A stretch of 64,000 nt of DNA from Linepithema humile (GCF_040581485.1 NC_090132.1:12902146-12966145); one strand, 5' to 3'. Shown: positions 34,409-46,160, counted from the stretch's first letter. Made by a program: numbers and translations. Notes: generated by a model not told the origin, from the letters alone.

Positions 34409-34456
34409 TTTAAATAAAATATGAAATATAAATTATTAAATTGAACTGTTTTTAGT

Positions 34457-35071
34457 ATGGAAGTTAATAAACATTTGCTAAATAATTTAATTGATATTTT
34501 ATTAATAAAAACTAAAATTATAAAGGGATATAATAGAGAGAGAGAGATAAACTGAGTACTATTATGTACAATAAAGATACTATTACGGATATGACTTATG
34601 AAAAAGAGAAATTGAACACGTGTTATAAAATAATTACACGTTGTAAAGATTTTGAATATATATATTATGTATTTATAGATAAAGTTACAGGCTTAAATAA
34701 TTTAGAATTTGGAAAAAACGTATATCCAGAACCTATTATATTAACATCTAAGGCAAATTTGTCAAAGAAAGATACAAAAACACACGAGTTAAATATATTT
34801 TATGAGAGAGAACTTTCGTTTAATTACATATTAAATATAGGAAATAATACGTTTATATTAATGGATAAGCAAAAAATGGAAGGAATAGTAAATTCACTAA
34901 AAAAAATCAGTAAAAACGGTATTTAAAAAAGATATTGACGATGATAAAGAGATTAAAATATTTTATACTAAAGAGAGATATAATGATATATTTGGTGTTA
35001 TATACAAATCAAGTAACGAATCTATAGGAACTAATTTTACTAGAAGATTTTATAAAAATATTCGCATTTAA
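34457..35071 (+). pseudogene. Unidentified viral gene, frameshifted
   Basis: A short frame begins at 34,457 (MEVNKHLLNNLIDILLIKTK) and runs into a GAGAGAGAGA tract at 34,536. The main frame runs 34,564-34,926 (120 codons). A further frame continues to TAA at 35,071 after an A6 run near 34,900. All three are probably one gene of about 200 codons, broken twice at simple-sequence runs. No domain is recognised. Confidence 0.5.
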
Positions 35072-35079
35072 ATAGAATT

Positions 35080-35901
35080 ATGAAGGAATATACTTCAGAA
35101 TCAGACGATAGTATTTTAATTGAAGATATTAAGATAAGCAACATATTAAAGAAAAAAAATGATAGAAAAAAAAGAATATTTTATATCAATTCTTTTTCTG
35201 TAGATTCTGTTGACGACACATCAGATTCGGAATGTCTACAGGGAGGTTATAAATTTGATATAGTAAAGACTTTTGTTAATAAAATAAAGAAAAATCCTAA
35301 GTTTAAGAAGAATTTTAAAAACTATAAGTTTGAAAGTATTAAACCTAGTGGCAAGGATATTGTAATGGCAGTTATTATCGACAGTAATTTAGTCAAAGCT
35401 AAATTGTCTCAGGAACAGTTAACTGAAAAGCATATCTCTGAATATATATTTAACGGGGATTATATCCCATTGATTTTTGGAAATACAGACAATAAAAATA
35501 TAATATATCTCAAACAAATCAATACAAAAGGAAAAAAAAGAATTGTGAGAAGTAAAAAGACTGTATTCAGTGAAAAAAATAGACCCATTGTTATATTCTT
35601 TAAAGTTAATTCTAACTTGAAATTTTTTAAGCCTGTAAAAAAAGAGAAAGATGACGATAAGATCGAATCTATTGATAGTACTACAGCAGTAATGGAATAT
35701 ATTATAGGAAGAAATTTCATGTTGATACGAAATCCGAAGGAAAATCTAAAAATAAAATCAATCAATAATATAGTATATAAAAATGATAATTTTGAATTAA
35801 AACAGTTTAAAGACGAAAGTTATCAATTTGAAAAGATGACAATAGAAGAATTTGAAAATATCTTAGGAATGATTGTAAAACAATGTACTAAATTTCAATA
35901 G
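35080..35901 (+). CDS. Unidentified viral protein, 273 aa
   Basis: An intact frame. It has an acidic N-terminus (SESDDSILIEDIKIS), then a basic stretch, a serine/aspartate-rich linker with one GG site (CLQGGYKFDI) and a lysine-rich middle. The remainder alternates beta-like and charged segments. The composition (Lys, Asn, Ile, Asp) matches the neighbouring viral genes. Nine bases separate it from the gene upstream, as in a compact viral genome. It converges with the HAD gene 14 bases downstream. No family is recognised. Confidence 0.6.
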   Translation: MKEYTSESDDSILIEDIKISNILKKKNDRKKRIFYINSFSVDSVDDTSDSECLQGGYKFDIVKTFVNKIKKNPKFKKNFKNYKFESIKPSGKDIVMAVIIDSNLVKAKLSQEQLTEKHISEYIFNGDYIPLIFGNTDNKNIIYLKQINTKGKKRIVRSKKTVFSEKNRPIVIFFKVNSNLKFFKPVKKEKDDDKIESIDSTTAVMEYIIGRNFMLIRNPKENLKIKSINNIVYKNDNFELKQFKDESYQFEKMTIEEFENILGMIVKQCTKFQ

Positions 35902-35915
35902 ATTTTAATATATTT

Positions 35916-36518
35916 TTATTTTAAATATTTTAATTTTTTTTTAGCTTTTTTGTTTATATTTCTTGATATTGTTAGGTCTTCATTTGAGTCTGGAAAAAAA
36001 TAGATAAACATGTTATCTTCGTATTTACTCGATAATAAACATCCTACTATATTTTTATAGTTATCATCTACAAAATATAAAAGAACATTATTAGTTATTT
36101 TATTAAAATCTTCATTAATGATTTCTTGAATTACGTTTATTTTAGGACATCCATAGTCTACAGAAATTATAGGACCTATTCTATTATATGTATCTGTCCT
36201 TCTACATTTATAATCTGATTTTAAATATTCCATTATTTTTAATTCTGTAGCTTCTCCTTGAACATCGTATGGATTCTGTCTGTATGTCAATATATATAAT
36301 GCAAGACACGAATCATTTATATAAAAAGCTTTAAATGTTTCAATTATATCAAACTTTTCTCTTTGATTTCGAAATTCAAACTTATAATTATTTAGTGAAC
36401 TTGTACTTATAACAGTATCGTCCCAATCTAGAAAAATTACATGTTTATAATTTTTATTAATATTCTCATTTAATATTTCTCCTTTATTCTTATGACTATC
36501 AATTATCCTTAATGTCAT
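35916..36518 (-). CDS. HAD-superfamily phosphatase-like protein
   Basis: 200 codons, intact. Motif I is VIFLDWDDTVISTSSL, fitting the DxDxT/V signature with the nucleophile aspartate. Motif II is LYILTYRQNP (hydrophobic strand then T). The end has a lysine in CPKINVIQEII and motif IV in LLYFVDDNYKNIVG with two acidic residues. This is enough to call a haloacid dehalogenase fold. The substrate is unknown; NCLDVs carry several such proteins. The start is near AAATAAATATG, and the small gene at 36,694 lies directly upstream on the same strand. Confidence 0.75.
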   Translation of the reverse strand: MTLRIIDSHKNKGEILNENINKNYKHVIFLDWDDTVISTSSLNNYKFEFRNQREKFDIIETFKAFYINDSCLALYILTYRQNPYDVQGEATELKIMEYLKSDYKCRRTDTYNRIGPIISVDYGCPKINVIQEIINEDFNKITNNVLLYFVDDNYKNIVGCLLSSKYEDNMFIYFFPDSNEDLTISRNINKKAKKKLKYLK

Positions 36519-36520
36519 AT

Positions 36521-36694
36521 TTATTTAAGTATATTATTTTCTGATATTTCACTTATCTTTGGAACTATCTTGTCAATTTTAATATATTCTTGTAATTTTT
36601 TTAATGAATTGTAATTGTTTCTAATATAATCTACATTATTTAAATTTGGTATATTTTTAAGTAACAAGCCTATTAATTCATTCAGTTCTTTCAT
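36521..36694 (-). CDS. Small viral helical protein, 57 aa
   Basis: The frame begins MKELNELIGLLLKN and continues with predicted helices rich in Ile, Asn and Lys, ending in NNILK. It is too short to place in a family, but its composition, its tight spacing (2 bases from the HAD start) and shared strand support a real gene. The recognisable viral sequence ends just beyond it, near 36,715. Confidence 0.45.
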   Translation of the reverse strand: MKELNELIGLLLKNIPNLNNVDYIRNNYNSLKKLQEYIKIDKIVPKISEISENNILK

Positions 36695-38149
36695 TTAATA
36701 AAAATAAAATATACCTATATTCTAAGAGATCATTTTTTTGCAGTTATCACATCGATTATCACGATAACATCATGACGGTACCGGCCGGATTTCGATATGG
36801 ATCGTGTTTATTTGGAGCAAAAGGTCCCAGGTGGCTGCGTGTTTATTACAAAAACGTTATTTATTGACTGGCTTCTTCGAGTAAATGATTTGCTGCGCTT
36901 CTATATTTGTGTAGTAGAAAGAGATGAGTTTGTGGAGACAATAATGTCTCATATGTATGTGGTATATATATGTTTAATTATAAAATTAAAAGTTATTGAA
37001 AATAGAATATGGTCAAAACATTATCCAAATATTGAAAAAAAATTTACTTGAAAGAATACAAAATAGAAACTGTAAATACTTAATAGAAAAGCTTCGAAAA
37101 TAAATCGTCAAAAGAACTCATTTACTGGCACACTAACAAAGTGTACTAAAAGGAGAAGAAGAAAAAGAAATAATGTAGAAATACGTGTAAAGCACGCGGA
37201 AATAAAACCAGGGTGAGCGAATTTGGTCATTTTCTCTTGTCCTACGACATAATTGGAAACTACTCTGTTCAACTCTGCTCTCTTCTTCTATCTTATAAAA
37301 AAAGAAAAAAATGTTTCCGAGGCTATTTATGAACTTTTACAAACTGCAAATTAATAATTTTGGATTGGTTAAAAAATATATTTTTGGATTAAATTAATAT
37401 ATACTTTTAACTTTTCTACTGCTTAAAAATGACAATATGGGAACAATACTAGCGGTAGAAACACGAGCTATTTATAAGCTGTCAAAATTGATAACATTTC
37501 AAGTCATTGCCAGAATCAAAAATGTACTCGATATCCTTCAGTCCATTCATCTCAGCTGTGAAACGCGATGTGTAGGAACATACATATTATGAGTGTACAT
37601 TGTAGAATCAATCGTTGAATTTATATCGTTTTATACTATAATTATATGTATGGATGTGTCGCTGCACAAAGTACGTTTAACTTGTATTCGTTTCGCGGAC
37701 CGTAGCGTGTCAAATTCGTGATGTAAATTCGCATAAAGTATACGGGTTAATTTTCTTCCGATAGTCGGTTTCGAAACAGAGCAATTATCAAACATTTATT
37801 TATTCGAAACCGACTCGTAGCGTTGGGGTTGTTTTCGTCGTTACGCTTAGTATGCGCGCACATCCTCTTTCTCTCTCTCTCGTGCGCACGTTCGTGTATC
37901 AGCGTAAACATTGTTGCCCCCCACTTCTCGCATTCCTTTAAGTCGGAATCGGCGCGACCTTGTGTTTCCTATTATACCGTTATTATTCGCACGGCGGCAC
38001 TCATACGAATGGTAAATCGGCGTATCGGCGCGTTATTATTTTCAATAATACCTTTACTATTTCTCACAGTTTTCCATGTCATGCTTTTCCGTCTTAATCT
38101 GTCGCGCAGAGTGTCAAACATGTAATATTTGAGTTACATCTTTGTCTTA

Positions 38150-39585
38150 AAATGACAAAGTACACGTCGGGAATCTCGTTTAAAATATCGGGCGATTTTC
38201 ATATACGCGACGCGAACGCGAGTGAGTACCTTGGACTGCGAGAACTGAGAAGAGGAGAGGACTCAGGAAGAGCATCGAGCGCGGGGGGACAACGTTTGCG
38301 TAATTAATCATTTATTTCTTATTTCTTATTTGCATAAAATATTGCATATAAAATATTAATATAATGTAGCGCACATAAAATATTTAAAATACTTTAAATA
38401 TATAGTAAAATATTTACAATAGTTGATATTCACTATTCTTAGAAATATTTTACATATTTATTATTATTCAACTAATTAAACTTTTTTCTTTATTCAAAAA
38501 ATATATTTTTGAAAATTTTAATTCTTTGTTTAGACGTATGCATAAATAAACGAATATAAAGTTTAATGTGCGCAGTAATTATTTTATAAATATTAATTAT
38601 TTCAAACACTAATCTGCATTTCTTTTTTTATTTTACAGATCAACTTTGTGCGCGTAATCGGTGCTACAAAATATATTCGTTCCGTCGTATAGTGTAACAA
38701 AATGCGCGTCGGGAGTGCCGTTAATGCCGAGAGTTATAGCGAATCTATAGATGAACGCATTTTTGCTGTATGACAAATATTGGGACACGATTTTTTTTGA
38801 CTTTAGGCTTGGCTCGGGGGAGGGAAAGGTCGGTTTCAATCATAAAATCTCCACTACGGCAGGGCAATCTTCGGTTCTACGTGCAGCGCGCTAGTTGTAC
38901 AGATAGCCGGACTGTCGAAGGTAGTCGAGGACGGCTACCGGAGTTAGTCAAACGTTACCGATTGCTTTTCAGATGTCTTGTATCTAGTCGGTTTATTGGA
39001 TGACTAATCACCTCATCTTCTTCGAGCTTATCTTTGCCTTCTGTTTTGAGAGAATCGTGCCCCAATTGGTAAATGTGGTCGTCTGAAACGCGGACGGAAT
39101 TCGCGCGTAACGTCACAGCTTGGACAATTCGGTTCGATTCGCCTGTGATGTCGGGAGTGCCGTTTTAAGTATCGCGCGATTTTCGTATTCAGGTACGCAT
39201 GCGAGCAATGCATGCGCCGCGAACGCGTGAGATTCAATGTGAGTGCTTCGAAGGACCACTGAGAGGAGGAGGAGGCTCAGGAGGAGCATCGGGCGCCGGT
39301 GGAGCAACTTTAAAGTAAGTAATTATTTGTTATTTATTATTTGCAAAATGCGCACAAAATATTAGAAATATTTAATGAAATATTTGTAATGTTTAATATT
39401 TATATTTAATTATTAGAAATTTTTGATATAATTAACCTTTTTTTCAATAAATTTTTTATTAAATATTTGCTTAAATAAATAAGTTAAAAAGTTGAATGTG
39501 CACAATTATTATTTTACAAATATTAATCATTTTGAATGCAGCTTTAACCGATTTACTTTTCTGTGTTACAGATCAGCTTTGCAGA
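38150..39585. repeat. Diverged direct repeat of about 1 kb period
   Basis: The segment 38,150-38,650 is similar to 39,140-39,585. Both run 'cgtcgggagt/atc', 'gcgattttc', 'gcgaacgcg', 'gaggaggactcagga'-like and 'gagcatcg' in order, then an AT-rich stretch and a 3' splice-like 'ttacagatcaacttt/ctttg'. A third copy of 'cgtcgggagtgccgtt' is at 38,708. This looks like an old duplication of one exon-intron unit. Confidence 0.65.
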
Positions 39586-41319
39586 TCAACAGAACAACAA
39601 CTCCGCTGCTGCGCATCGATCGGTGAGTCAGTCCAATTTGTCTTATTAAAATAGTGGATCGAACAATGGTACAATAAATATACTTTTAAGACATTTTGCA
39701 GACTTTGCCGTTTAATTTTTCATATTATTCATATTATTATTCATATTATTCAACATATAAATTTGAACACGGACAACTTGTATTGGCCTAATAGTCTTTT
39801 GAATTAATATTGTTAGTGTGTTAAAATTTAAAGGCTTATTATGAATAGGTCTATAAATAAGTAGAACGATAGCAGAATATTAAAAATATAATCATATATA
39901 AGAATATTTTACATAAAATTATAAGAAATAAAACTATTTCTTTGATCCATTATTTTAAAATGGAGAGGCTAGGACTTAGATTAGTTGCTCGTAATTTAAC
40001 CCTGGAATATGTGCACGTTATAATGCACATACAAAATTATAAATTAAAGCGTATATTGCATGCCAAGAAGGCTGTACGTACGCCAAATTTTAATATGAAG
40101 ACCATGAAAAAATATTAATTTTAATATGATACATATATTTTTATTTATTTGTATAATAGATTAAACATTTATCTTTAATTCATGAAATTTTCTAGTTTAT
40201 TGCATATTTAAATTCTTTTATAATAATGTACAATAAAGTACTAATTTTACACAAGGTTTATTTAAGTTTTTATTTATAATTTTTCATGATATTCATATTA
40301 CATGTATGTACTTTTTTTTATTTATTTATTTATAGATCAAACTCGAATATATTGGGCTAGTAAGTCGTAAAGTTTGTAGATCTTTTTTAGAACAAAATTA
40401 AAAACAATCGTTACATGTTTATATGTCGATTTTTATTCACTAATGTATGCTCTGTTGTTAGAGATGACTCAAAGTTGCCGAAAACAACGATACATACATT
40501 GTTGAATAAGAATGGACTTAAACATATAAAAATTGCTTTTAATTTTGTTATAAAAATTACTACGAACTCTTCGAATATCTCAATATATTTTGATTAACTT
40601 GAATCATATTTAATTTTTATATACTATTTAATTTTTTTTATATAATTTTTTATATAATATTTATTTTTATAATATTGAATTTTATTCGTATATTTATTTA
40701 AATTTTTTTCATATTTTTTTATGTATGAGGAAATAACAAAAAGAGAGAAAAATAATATAATAATAATCTTAAATAAAATTTTATTTTTATTTTTTTTATT
40801 TATATATTTTGCTATATATATTTTTATATGAGAAAATGAATGACAACAAATTTGTTCCCTTCTTCCTTTTCCTTCAACACGGTAAGTGATTTGCATTTTT
40901 ATATCCAGGATTAAATTTTGTTCAAATTGGCGTAGAAAAGCAAGTCAAAGAAATTCAAAATTCATATACATTTATTGCAAATAAGTATAAATTAAAAATA
41001 AAAAGCATATGTTTTGCAAAAACATATAATTTAAGAATTGACATCATATTTGAAATGATTTATTTAATAAATAACGCAATTACAGTTAACCATTACTAAA
41101 TATATTGTATGTATGATTTTTTGCTATACGCCAATTTCCTCGCAATCTTTCCTAGCTTATCCATGCATCCGTGGTCCTATGGCTTAATTGATCCCATGGT
41201 TGAGCACGGAAATTCGATATTCGTGGTCCTATCGATGATGGTCGAGCACGAATCTCGAAATAACGTTGATACGATCAACCATTGATTAATGGTTGACTAT
41301 CAACATAAATTTCAGACGC

Positions 41320-41435
41320 GCCTAGCGGAAACTGAGCTGAGCTCTGCGCTAGCGTCCTGCGAAAAACTCCCTCTCGAATTTTAGATGCAAATAGCGGTAA
41401 CTGAGCTGAGCTCTGCGCTAAGCATCTTGCAAAAA
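41320..41435. repeat. Short diverged tandem repeat
   Basis: 'actgagctgagctctgcgct' occurs at about 41,330 and again at 41,400, each followed by 'gcgtcctgcgaaaaa' or 'gcatcttgcaaaaaa'. Confidence 0.8.
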
Positions 41436-41655
41436 ATTCCTAAATGATTCTGCGATAAACTCCCAAACGATTCCGCGAAGAATTCAATCTTATTAAACTT
41501 TGTTGGTTTATAGTTTCTTACGAACTCCTAGGTATAGAATTTTTTTATAGATAAGTTTTTGTGTTAGGTAGAATTTCTATTAGGTAGGATTTTCCATTAG
41601 AATTTTCAGATAGTTTGGATTTAAAAAATTTTTATCACTTCTTTTTTTTAATTCT

Positions 41656-41969
41656 TTGCTGTCGATAAAGTTTGGAACTTCTGCTTTGGCAGTTAGTTTG
41701 CAGTTTATTGATAACAAAGATAATGACATAACTTTGGGTGGGCAAACAGCAAGATTTTTTCCGCGAGAGCGAATGTTCCTTGCATATAAGAATTTAAAAA
41801 CTTTTTATTATTTCTATTTTTTTTTTATTTTTTGCTGTCGATAAACTTTGGAACTTCTGCTTTGGCAGTTAGATTGCAGTTTATTGACAAAGATAATGAC
41901 TGTGGGTAGGTAAAGATTCTCAGCAAGATTCTCTTTTGTGAGAGTGGAAGAAGTTTCTTGCATATAAGA
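41656..41969. repeat. About 178-bp tandem duplication at the island border
   Basis: 'tttggaacttctgctttggc' and the following 100 bases occur at about 41,670 and again at 41,848. The second copy ends in 'cttgcatataagaa' exactly where viral coding sequence begins, so the border of the inserted island lies at about 41,969. Confidence 0.85.
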
Positions 41970-44900
41970 AATACGAAGAAACTAAAAGTGTGGAAGAGAA
42001 TCAAAGCGACGAAGACATTAAAATATCTGATAAAGGAGCAAAAAAGAAGACTAAAATAAATAAGCAAGATATAAATAATAAAGAAAAAGTTAATAAAAAA
42101 GAAGTTAATTTATATAATAAAATAGAGTATGACGCTAACGTATTTGATAAAATAAGCGATGAATTCATTACAAAACGAGTGGCAATTAAATTTAGAACTT
42201 TTCTAGAAAAAGATACATATAAAGAAACAGAGTTGAAAAAAATGTACAATATTATATGGAATCATAGCATAGGTCTTATTTATTTTGGATTTATCCATAA
42301 TACTAAAGATCTTTCATCTATATTAGATAAGATAGATAAGATGATAACTCTCAATAAAAGATTATTTGATAATAATATTAAACTTAAATCATCTGACAAA
42401 AGTGGAAATTCTAAATCATATACAAATAATAAAGACCTTAATATTTACACATTACAATCGTTCAAAGAAGAAAAAAGAGTTCAAAAGGAAATTATACACG
42501 CGTGGAATTATCTTTTTATAGCACTTAGTATTTTAGAAATGATTGATATTAACGTTTATAATGGAATAGTAAAAACATTCAAAGTATCTGAAATATTTAC
42601 ATATACATACAACAACTTCCTCGAATGGTATTACGACACAGAAGGAGGATGCAATTTTACATCTATATTCAAAAATTTGTTGCTCGTATGTTTTTGGTAC
42701 CAAATTAATTTACAGACTTTGTACTATCGAAATATATAAGAAATTGAATTTGTTGCTCGTTTTAAAGTATCGAGAAGCGACATTTTGTCGTCGCGGACTG
42801 GTACGGCGCGGATTAATAACGTTATAATTACTTGAAATAATTTGTTGCTCGTATGTGTTTGGTACCAAATTAATTTACAGACTCTGTACTATCGAAATAT
42901 ATAAGAAATTGAATTTGTTGCTCGTTTTAAAGTATCGAGAAGCGACACTGTCGTCGCGGATTGATATGGCGCGGATTAAAAACGTTATAATTACTTGAAA
43001 TAATTTGTTGCTCGTATGTGTTTGGTACCAAATTAATTTACAGACTCTGTACTATCGAAATATATAAGAAATTGAATTTGTTGCTCGTTTTAAAGTATCG
43101 AGAAGCGACACTGTCGTCGCGGATTGATACGGCGCGGATTAAAAACGTTATAATTAGTTGAAATAATTTGTTGCTCGTATGTTTTTGGTACCAAATTTAT
43201 CTACAGACTTTGTACTATCGAAATATATAAGAAATTGAATTTGTTGCTCGTTTTAAAGTATCGAGAAACGACACTGTCGTCGCGGATTGATACGGCGCGG
43301 ATTAAAAACGTTATAATTAGTTGAAATAATTTGTTGCTCGTATGTGTTTGGTACCAAATTAATTTACAGACTCTGTACTATCGAAATATATAAGAAATTG
43401 AATTTGTTGCTCGTTTTAAAGTATCGAGAAGCGACACTGTCGTCGCGGATTGATACGGCGCGGATTAAAAACGTTATAATTAGTTCAAAAATTTGTTGCT
43501 CGTATGTTTTTGGTACCAAATTTATCTACAGACTCTGTACTATCGAAATATATAAAAAACTGAATTTGATGCTCGTTTTAAAGTATCGAGAAGCGACACT
43601 GTCGTCGCGGATTAATACGGCGCGGATTAAAAACGTGATAATTAGTTGATATAATTTGTTCTTCGTATGTTTCTGGTCTCAAATTAATTTATGAACAATA
43701 TACTATTCAAAAAAATAAGAAACTGAATTTGTTGCTCGTTTTAAAGTATCGAGACGAGACACTTTGTCGTCGCGAATTGATACGGCGCGGACTAAAAACG
43801 TTATAATTAGTTCAAAAATTTGTTGCTTGTATGTGTTTGGTACCAAATTAATTTACAGACTCTGTACTATCGAAATATATAAGAAATTGAATTTGTTACT
43901 CGTTTTAATGTATCGAGAAGCGACACTTTGTCGTCGCGGATTGATACGGCGCGGACTAAAAACGTTATAATTAGTTCAAAAATTTGTTGCTCGTATGTTT
44001 TTTGTACCAAATTAATTTACAGACTTTGTACTATCGAAATATATAAGAAATTGAATTTGTTGCTCGTTTTAAAGTATCGAGAAGCGACATTTTGTCGTCG
44101 CGGACTGGTACAGCGCGGATTAATAACGTTATAATTAATTAAAAAAATTTGTTGCTCGTATGTTTTTGGTACCAAATTTATCTACAGACTTTGTACTATC
44201 GAAATATATAAGAAATATATAAGAAATTGAATTTGTTGCTCGTTTTAAAGTATCGAGAAACGACACTGTCGTCGCGGATTGATACGGCGCGGATTAAAAA
44301 CGTTATAATTAGTTGAAATAATTTGTTGCTCGTATGTTTTTGGTACCAAATTAATCTACAGACTCTGTACTATCGAAATATATAAGAAATTGAATTTGTT
44401 GCTCGTTTTAAAGTATCGAGAAGCGACACTTTGTCGTTGCGGACCTGTACGGCGCGGATTAAAAACGCTATAATTAGTTGAAATAATTTGTTTTTCGTAT
44501 GTTTCTGGTCTCAAGTTAATCTACGAACAATATACTATTCAAAAAAATAAGAAACTGAATTTGTTGCTCGTCTTAAAGTATCGAGAAGCGACACTTTGTC
44601 GTCGCGGATTGATACGGCGCGGATTAAAAACGTTATAATTAGTTGAAATAATTTGTTGCTCGTATGTTTCTGGTGTCAAATTATTCTACAGGCTCTGTAC
44701 TATCGAAATATATAAGAATCTGAATTTGTTGCTCGTTTTAAAGTATCGAGAAGCGACACTTTGTCGTTGCGGACCGGTACGGCGCGGATTGAAAACGCTA
44801 TAATTAGTTGAAATAATTTGTTGCTCGTATGTTTCTGGTATCAAATTAATTTATGAACAATATACTATTCAAAAAAATAAGAAACTGAATTTGTTGCTTG

Positions 44901-45208
44901 TTTTAAAGTATTGAAAAGCGACACTTTGTCGTCGCGGATTGATACGGCGCTAATTAAAAACGCTATAATTAGTTGAAATAATTTGTTGCTCGTATGTTTC
45001 TGGTCTCAAGTTAATCTCTAATTGGTTTTATTACATTGATAATAATAAAAATAAAGATATTATTATGAAAATAATAAATAGAACTGGTTATTTTTCAATT
45101 ACAACAAATATATTTAATACTTACATAGACGAAGATATATTAAATTCCAAAATACTTCCTCTTAATACTTGCAATGACAAAGTTAACGAGTCTGTAACTT
45201 ATTTTTAG
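41970..45208 (+). pseudogene. Unidentified viral gene split by a satellite array
   Basis: The first part (41,970-42,670) is an open frame of viral composition with KTKINKQDINNKEK, then KRVAIKFRTFLEKD and a helical region to EGGCNFTSIF. It has no start codon, because it is cut on the left by the host-like island. It runs directly into the 163-bp satellite. After the array, 45,018-45,208 carries a C-terminal piece (FYYIDNNKNKDIIMKI ... VNESVTYF) ending in TAG. The two parts are probably one gene of unknown function. Confidence 0.5.
42671..45017. repeat. Satellite array, 163-bp unit, about 14 copies
   Basis: The word 'tttgttgctcgtatg' recurs at 163-bp spacing (for example 42,841, 43,004, 43,167) from 42,671 to about 45,017. 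Each unit also holds 'ctatcgaaatatataagaa', 'aaagtatcgagaagcgac' and 'gtcgtcgcggattgata'. Units differ by a few percent; a variant type with 'gaacaatatactattcaaaa' appears near 43,690, 44,525 and 44,855. One unit near 44,210 has a short internal duplication. The repeated open frames within it are not genes. Confidence 0.95.
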
Positions 45209-45211
45209 TAG

Positions 45212-45219
45212 TATAAATG
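45212..45219 (+). promoter_or_regulatory. TATAAATG start-codon motif
   Basis: AGTATAAATGTC holds the start codon of the EF-hand gene. Confidence 0.5.
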
Positions 45220-45657
45220 TCTTCTGATATTAAAAGAGTATTATTCGATTATATTTCTTCAGATAACGAGTATATTACAAAAAAAGATTTAATGAAATTC
45301 TATAAGATATTTGAAAATGTACAATTAAAAGATAAACAATTAGAAGATATAATTGTAAAATATGACATTAATAAAGATAATAAAATAAGTTTCGATGAAT
45401 TTAAAAATGGAATTAAAGAATTTGATTCATCTAAAAGCTCTCAAGAATTATTTTACGATAATGTGTCTAATAAAGAAAAGGATGATTTAGTTTATGATAA
45501 GATAAAGACGATTTATAAAACGTATCTTCCACATAATGATTTAGTATCTATAAATAAAGAATTATCGATATTAAAATGTTTATTTGATAGTAATAATGAT
45601 GATAAAGTATCAAAGAGTGAATTTATTAATGTTTTATCTGAAATATTAAAAAAGTAA
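45217..45657 (+). CDS. EF-hand calcium-binding protein (viral)
   Basis: 146 codons, intact. Two canonical EF-hand loops are present: DINKDNKISFDEF (about residues 49-61) and DSNNDDKVSKSEF near the C-terminus. Both have Asp at position 1, acidic or Asn residues at 3 and 5 and Glu at 12, flanked by helices. The overall plan is that of a small four-hand calmodulin-like protein in which the other two hands are degenerate. Its AT-rich codon use and start motif match the viral neighbours, so it is probably viral, acquired from a eukaryote. The target is unknown. Confidence 0.75.
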   Translation: MSSDIKRVLFDYISSDNEYITKKDLMKFYKIFENVQLKDKQLEDIIVKYDINKDNKISFDEFKNGIKEFDSSKSSQELFYDNVSNKEKDDLVYDKIKTIYKTYLPHNDLVSINKELSILKCLFDSNNDDKVSKSEFINVLSEILKK

Positions 45658-45659
45658 TT

Positions 45660-46160
45660 ACTATTTTTTTTCTGAAAAAATTTCAGATAATATTGTAAAA
45701 TTGTCCTTTTGACTTTGTTTTTATTACACTCATTGAAAATATATTCGTGAATTGTATTGAATTTAACTCTTTTAAATGTATTAACTATAAAAAAAAAAAA
45801 AATCGATATTTATCAATTCGTATATACAATCAATTATCATAATACAATAAAATTTTCTAGATATATCGAGTGTTTTGATATCTGGTATTGGAGTTAGTGG
45901 ATCTGTATATCTTGAATATGAAATATTTTTGCAATTGTAATCACCCAATGTTCTTGAAATCAAAAAAGTACTTAATATGTTTTTGATTTCGCTTATCATA
46001 CTTGGATGTACGAATATTTTATTTCCTAATGGTATTTTCCCAGAATGGCCATTACATCCAGTATTTTTTGTAAGTTGACATGTATCACATTATTCATTAT
46101 TAACTTCTCCCAATCTTCTATCCTTGATAGTACCTATTTCAGATGATTGATTTCATATTT
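45660..46160 (-). pseudogene. RNA polymerase subunit RPB1, N-terminal fragment
   Basis: On the minus strand a frame reads IGTIKDRRLGEV, then an in-frame TAA, CDTC, and CNGHSGKIPLGNKIFVHP. This is the order of the clamp zinc site in the largest RNA polymerase subunit (R-L-G, C-x2-C, C-x-GH-x-G). The frame continues with MISEIKNILSTFLISR to a stop at 45,781 beside an A13 run. A further short frame follows to about 45,660. The remaining thousand or so codons expected of this subunit are absent, and the convergent EF-hand gene occupies the adjacent sequence. The match is short, so confidence is moderate. Confidence 0.55.

Larger units (their letters stand above)
36715..41969. other. Host-like island inside the viral region
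   Basis: Base composition changes sharply: 37.5-39.3 kb is much richer in GC and CpG than the viral DNA, and the viral lysine/asparagine codon pattern disappears. No protein is recognised. Several plausible splice sites are seen (for example 'aaag|gtaagtaatt' near 39,314 and 'gttacag|atcagc' near 39,569), so it may hold non-coding exons of a host gene. A short frame at 39,960-40,118 (52 codons, MERLGLRLVARNL start) is not assignable. The island separates two viral segments and contains repeats listed separately. Confidence 0.6.

Noticed and set aside
35460..35765. Minus-strand frame of 101 codons
   Set aside because: It is the antisense shadow of the 273-codon viral gene.
36797..37051. 84-codon frame at the start of the host-like island
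   Set aside because: No recognisable domain, and its composition does not match viral genes; probably chance.
41160..41290. tRNA or SINE-like segment
   Set aside because: The repeated 'gtggtcctat' and 'gagcacg' words suggested box-like elements, but no cloverleaf or A/B box pair could be found.
43344..44134. Repeated 68-101-codon frames in tandem
   Set aside because: They are readings of the 163-bp satellite unit, with no independent coding evidence.
42671..45017. CRISPR-like regular repeats
   Set aside because: Units are contiguous and lack unique spacers; the context is eukaryotic.
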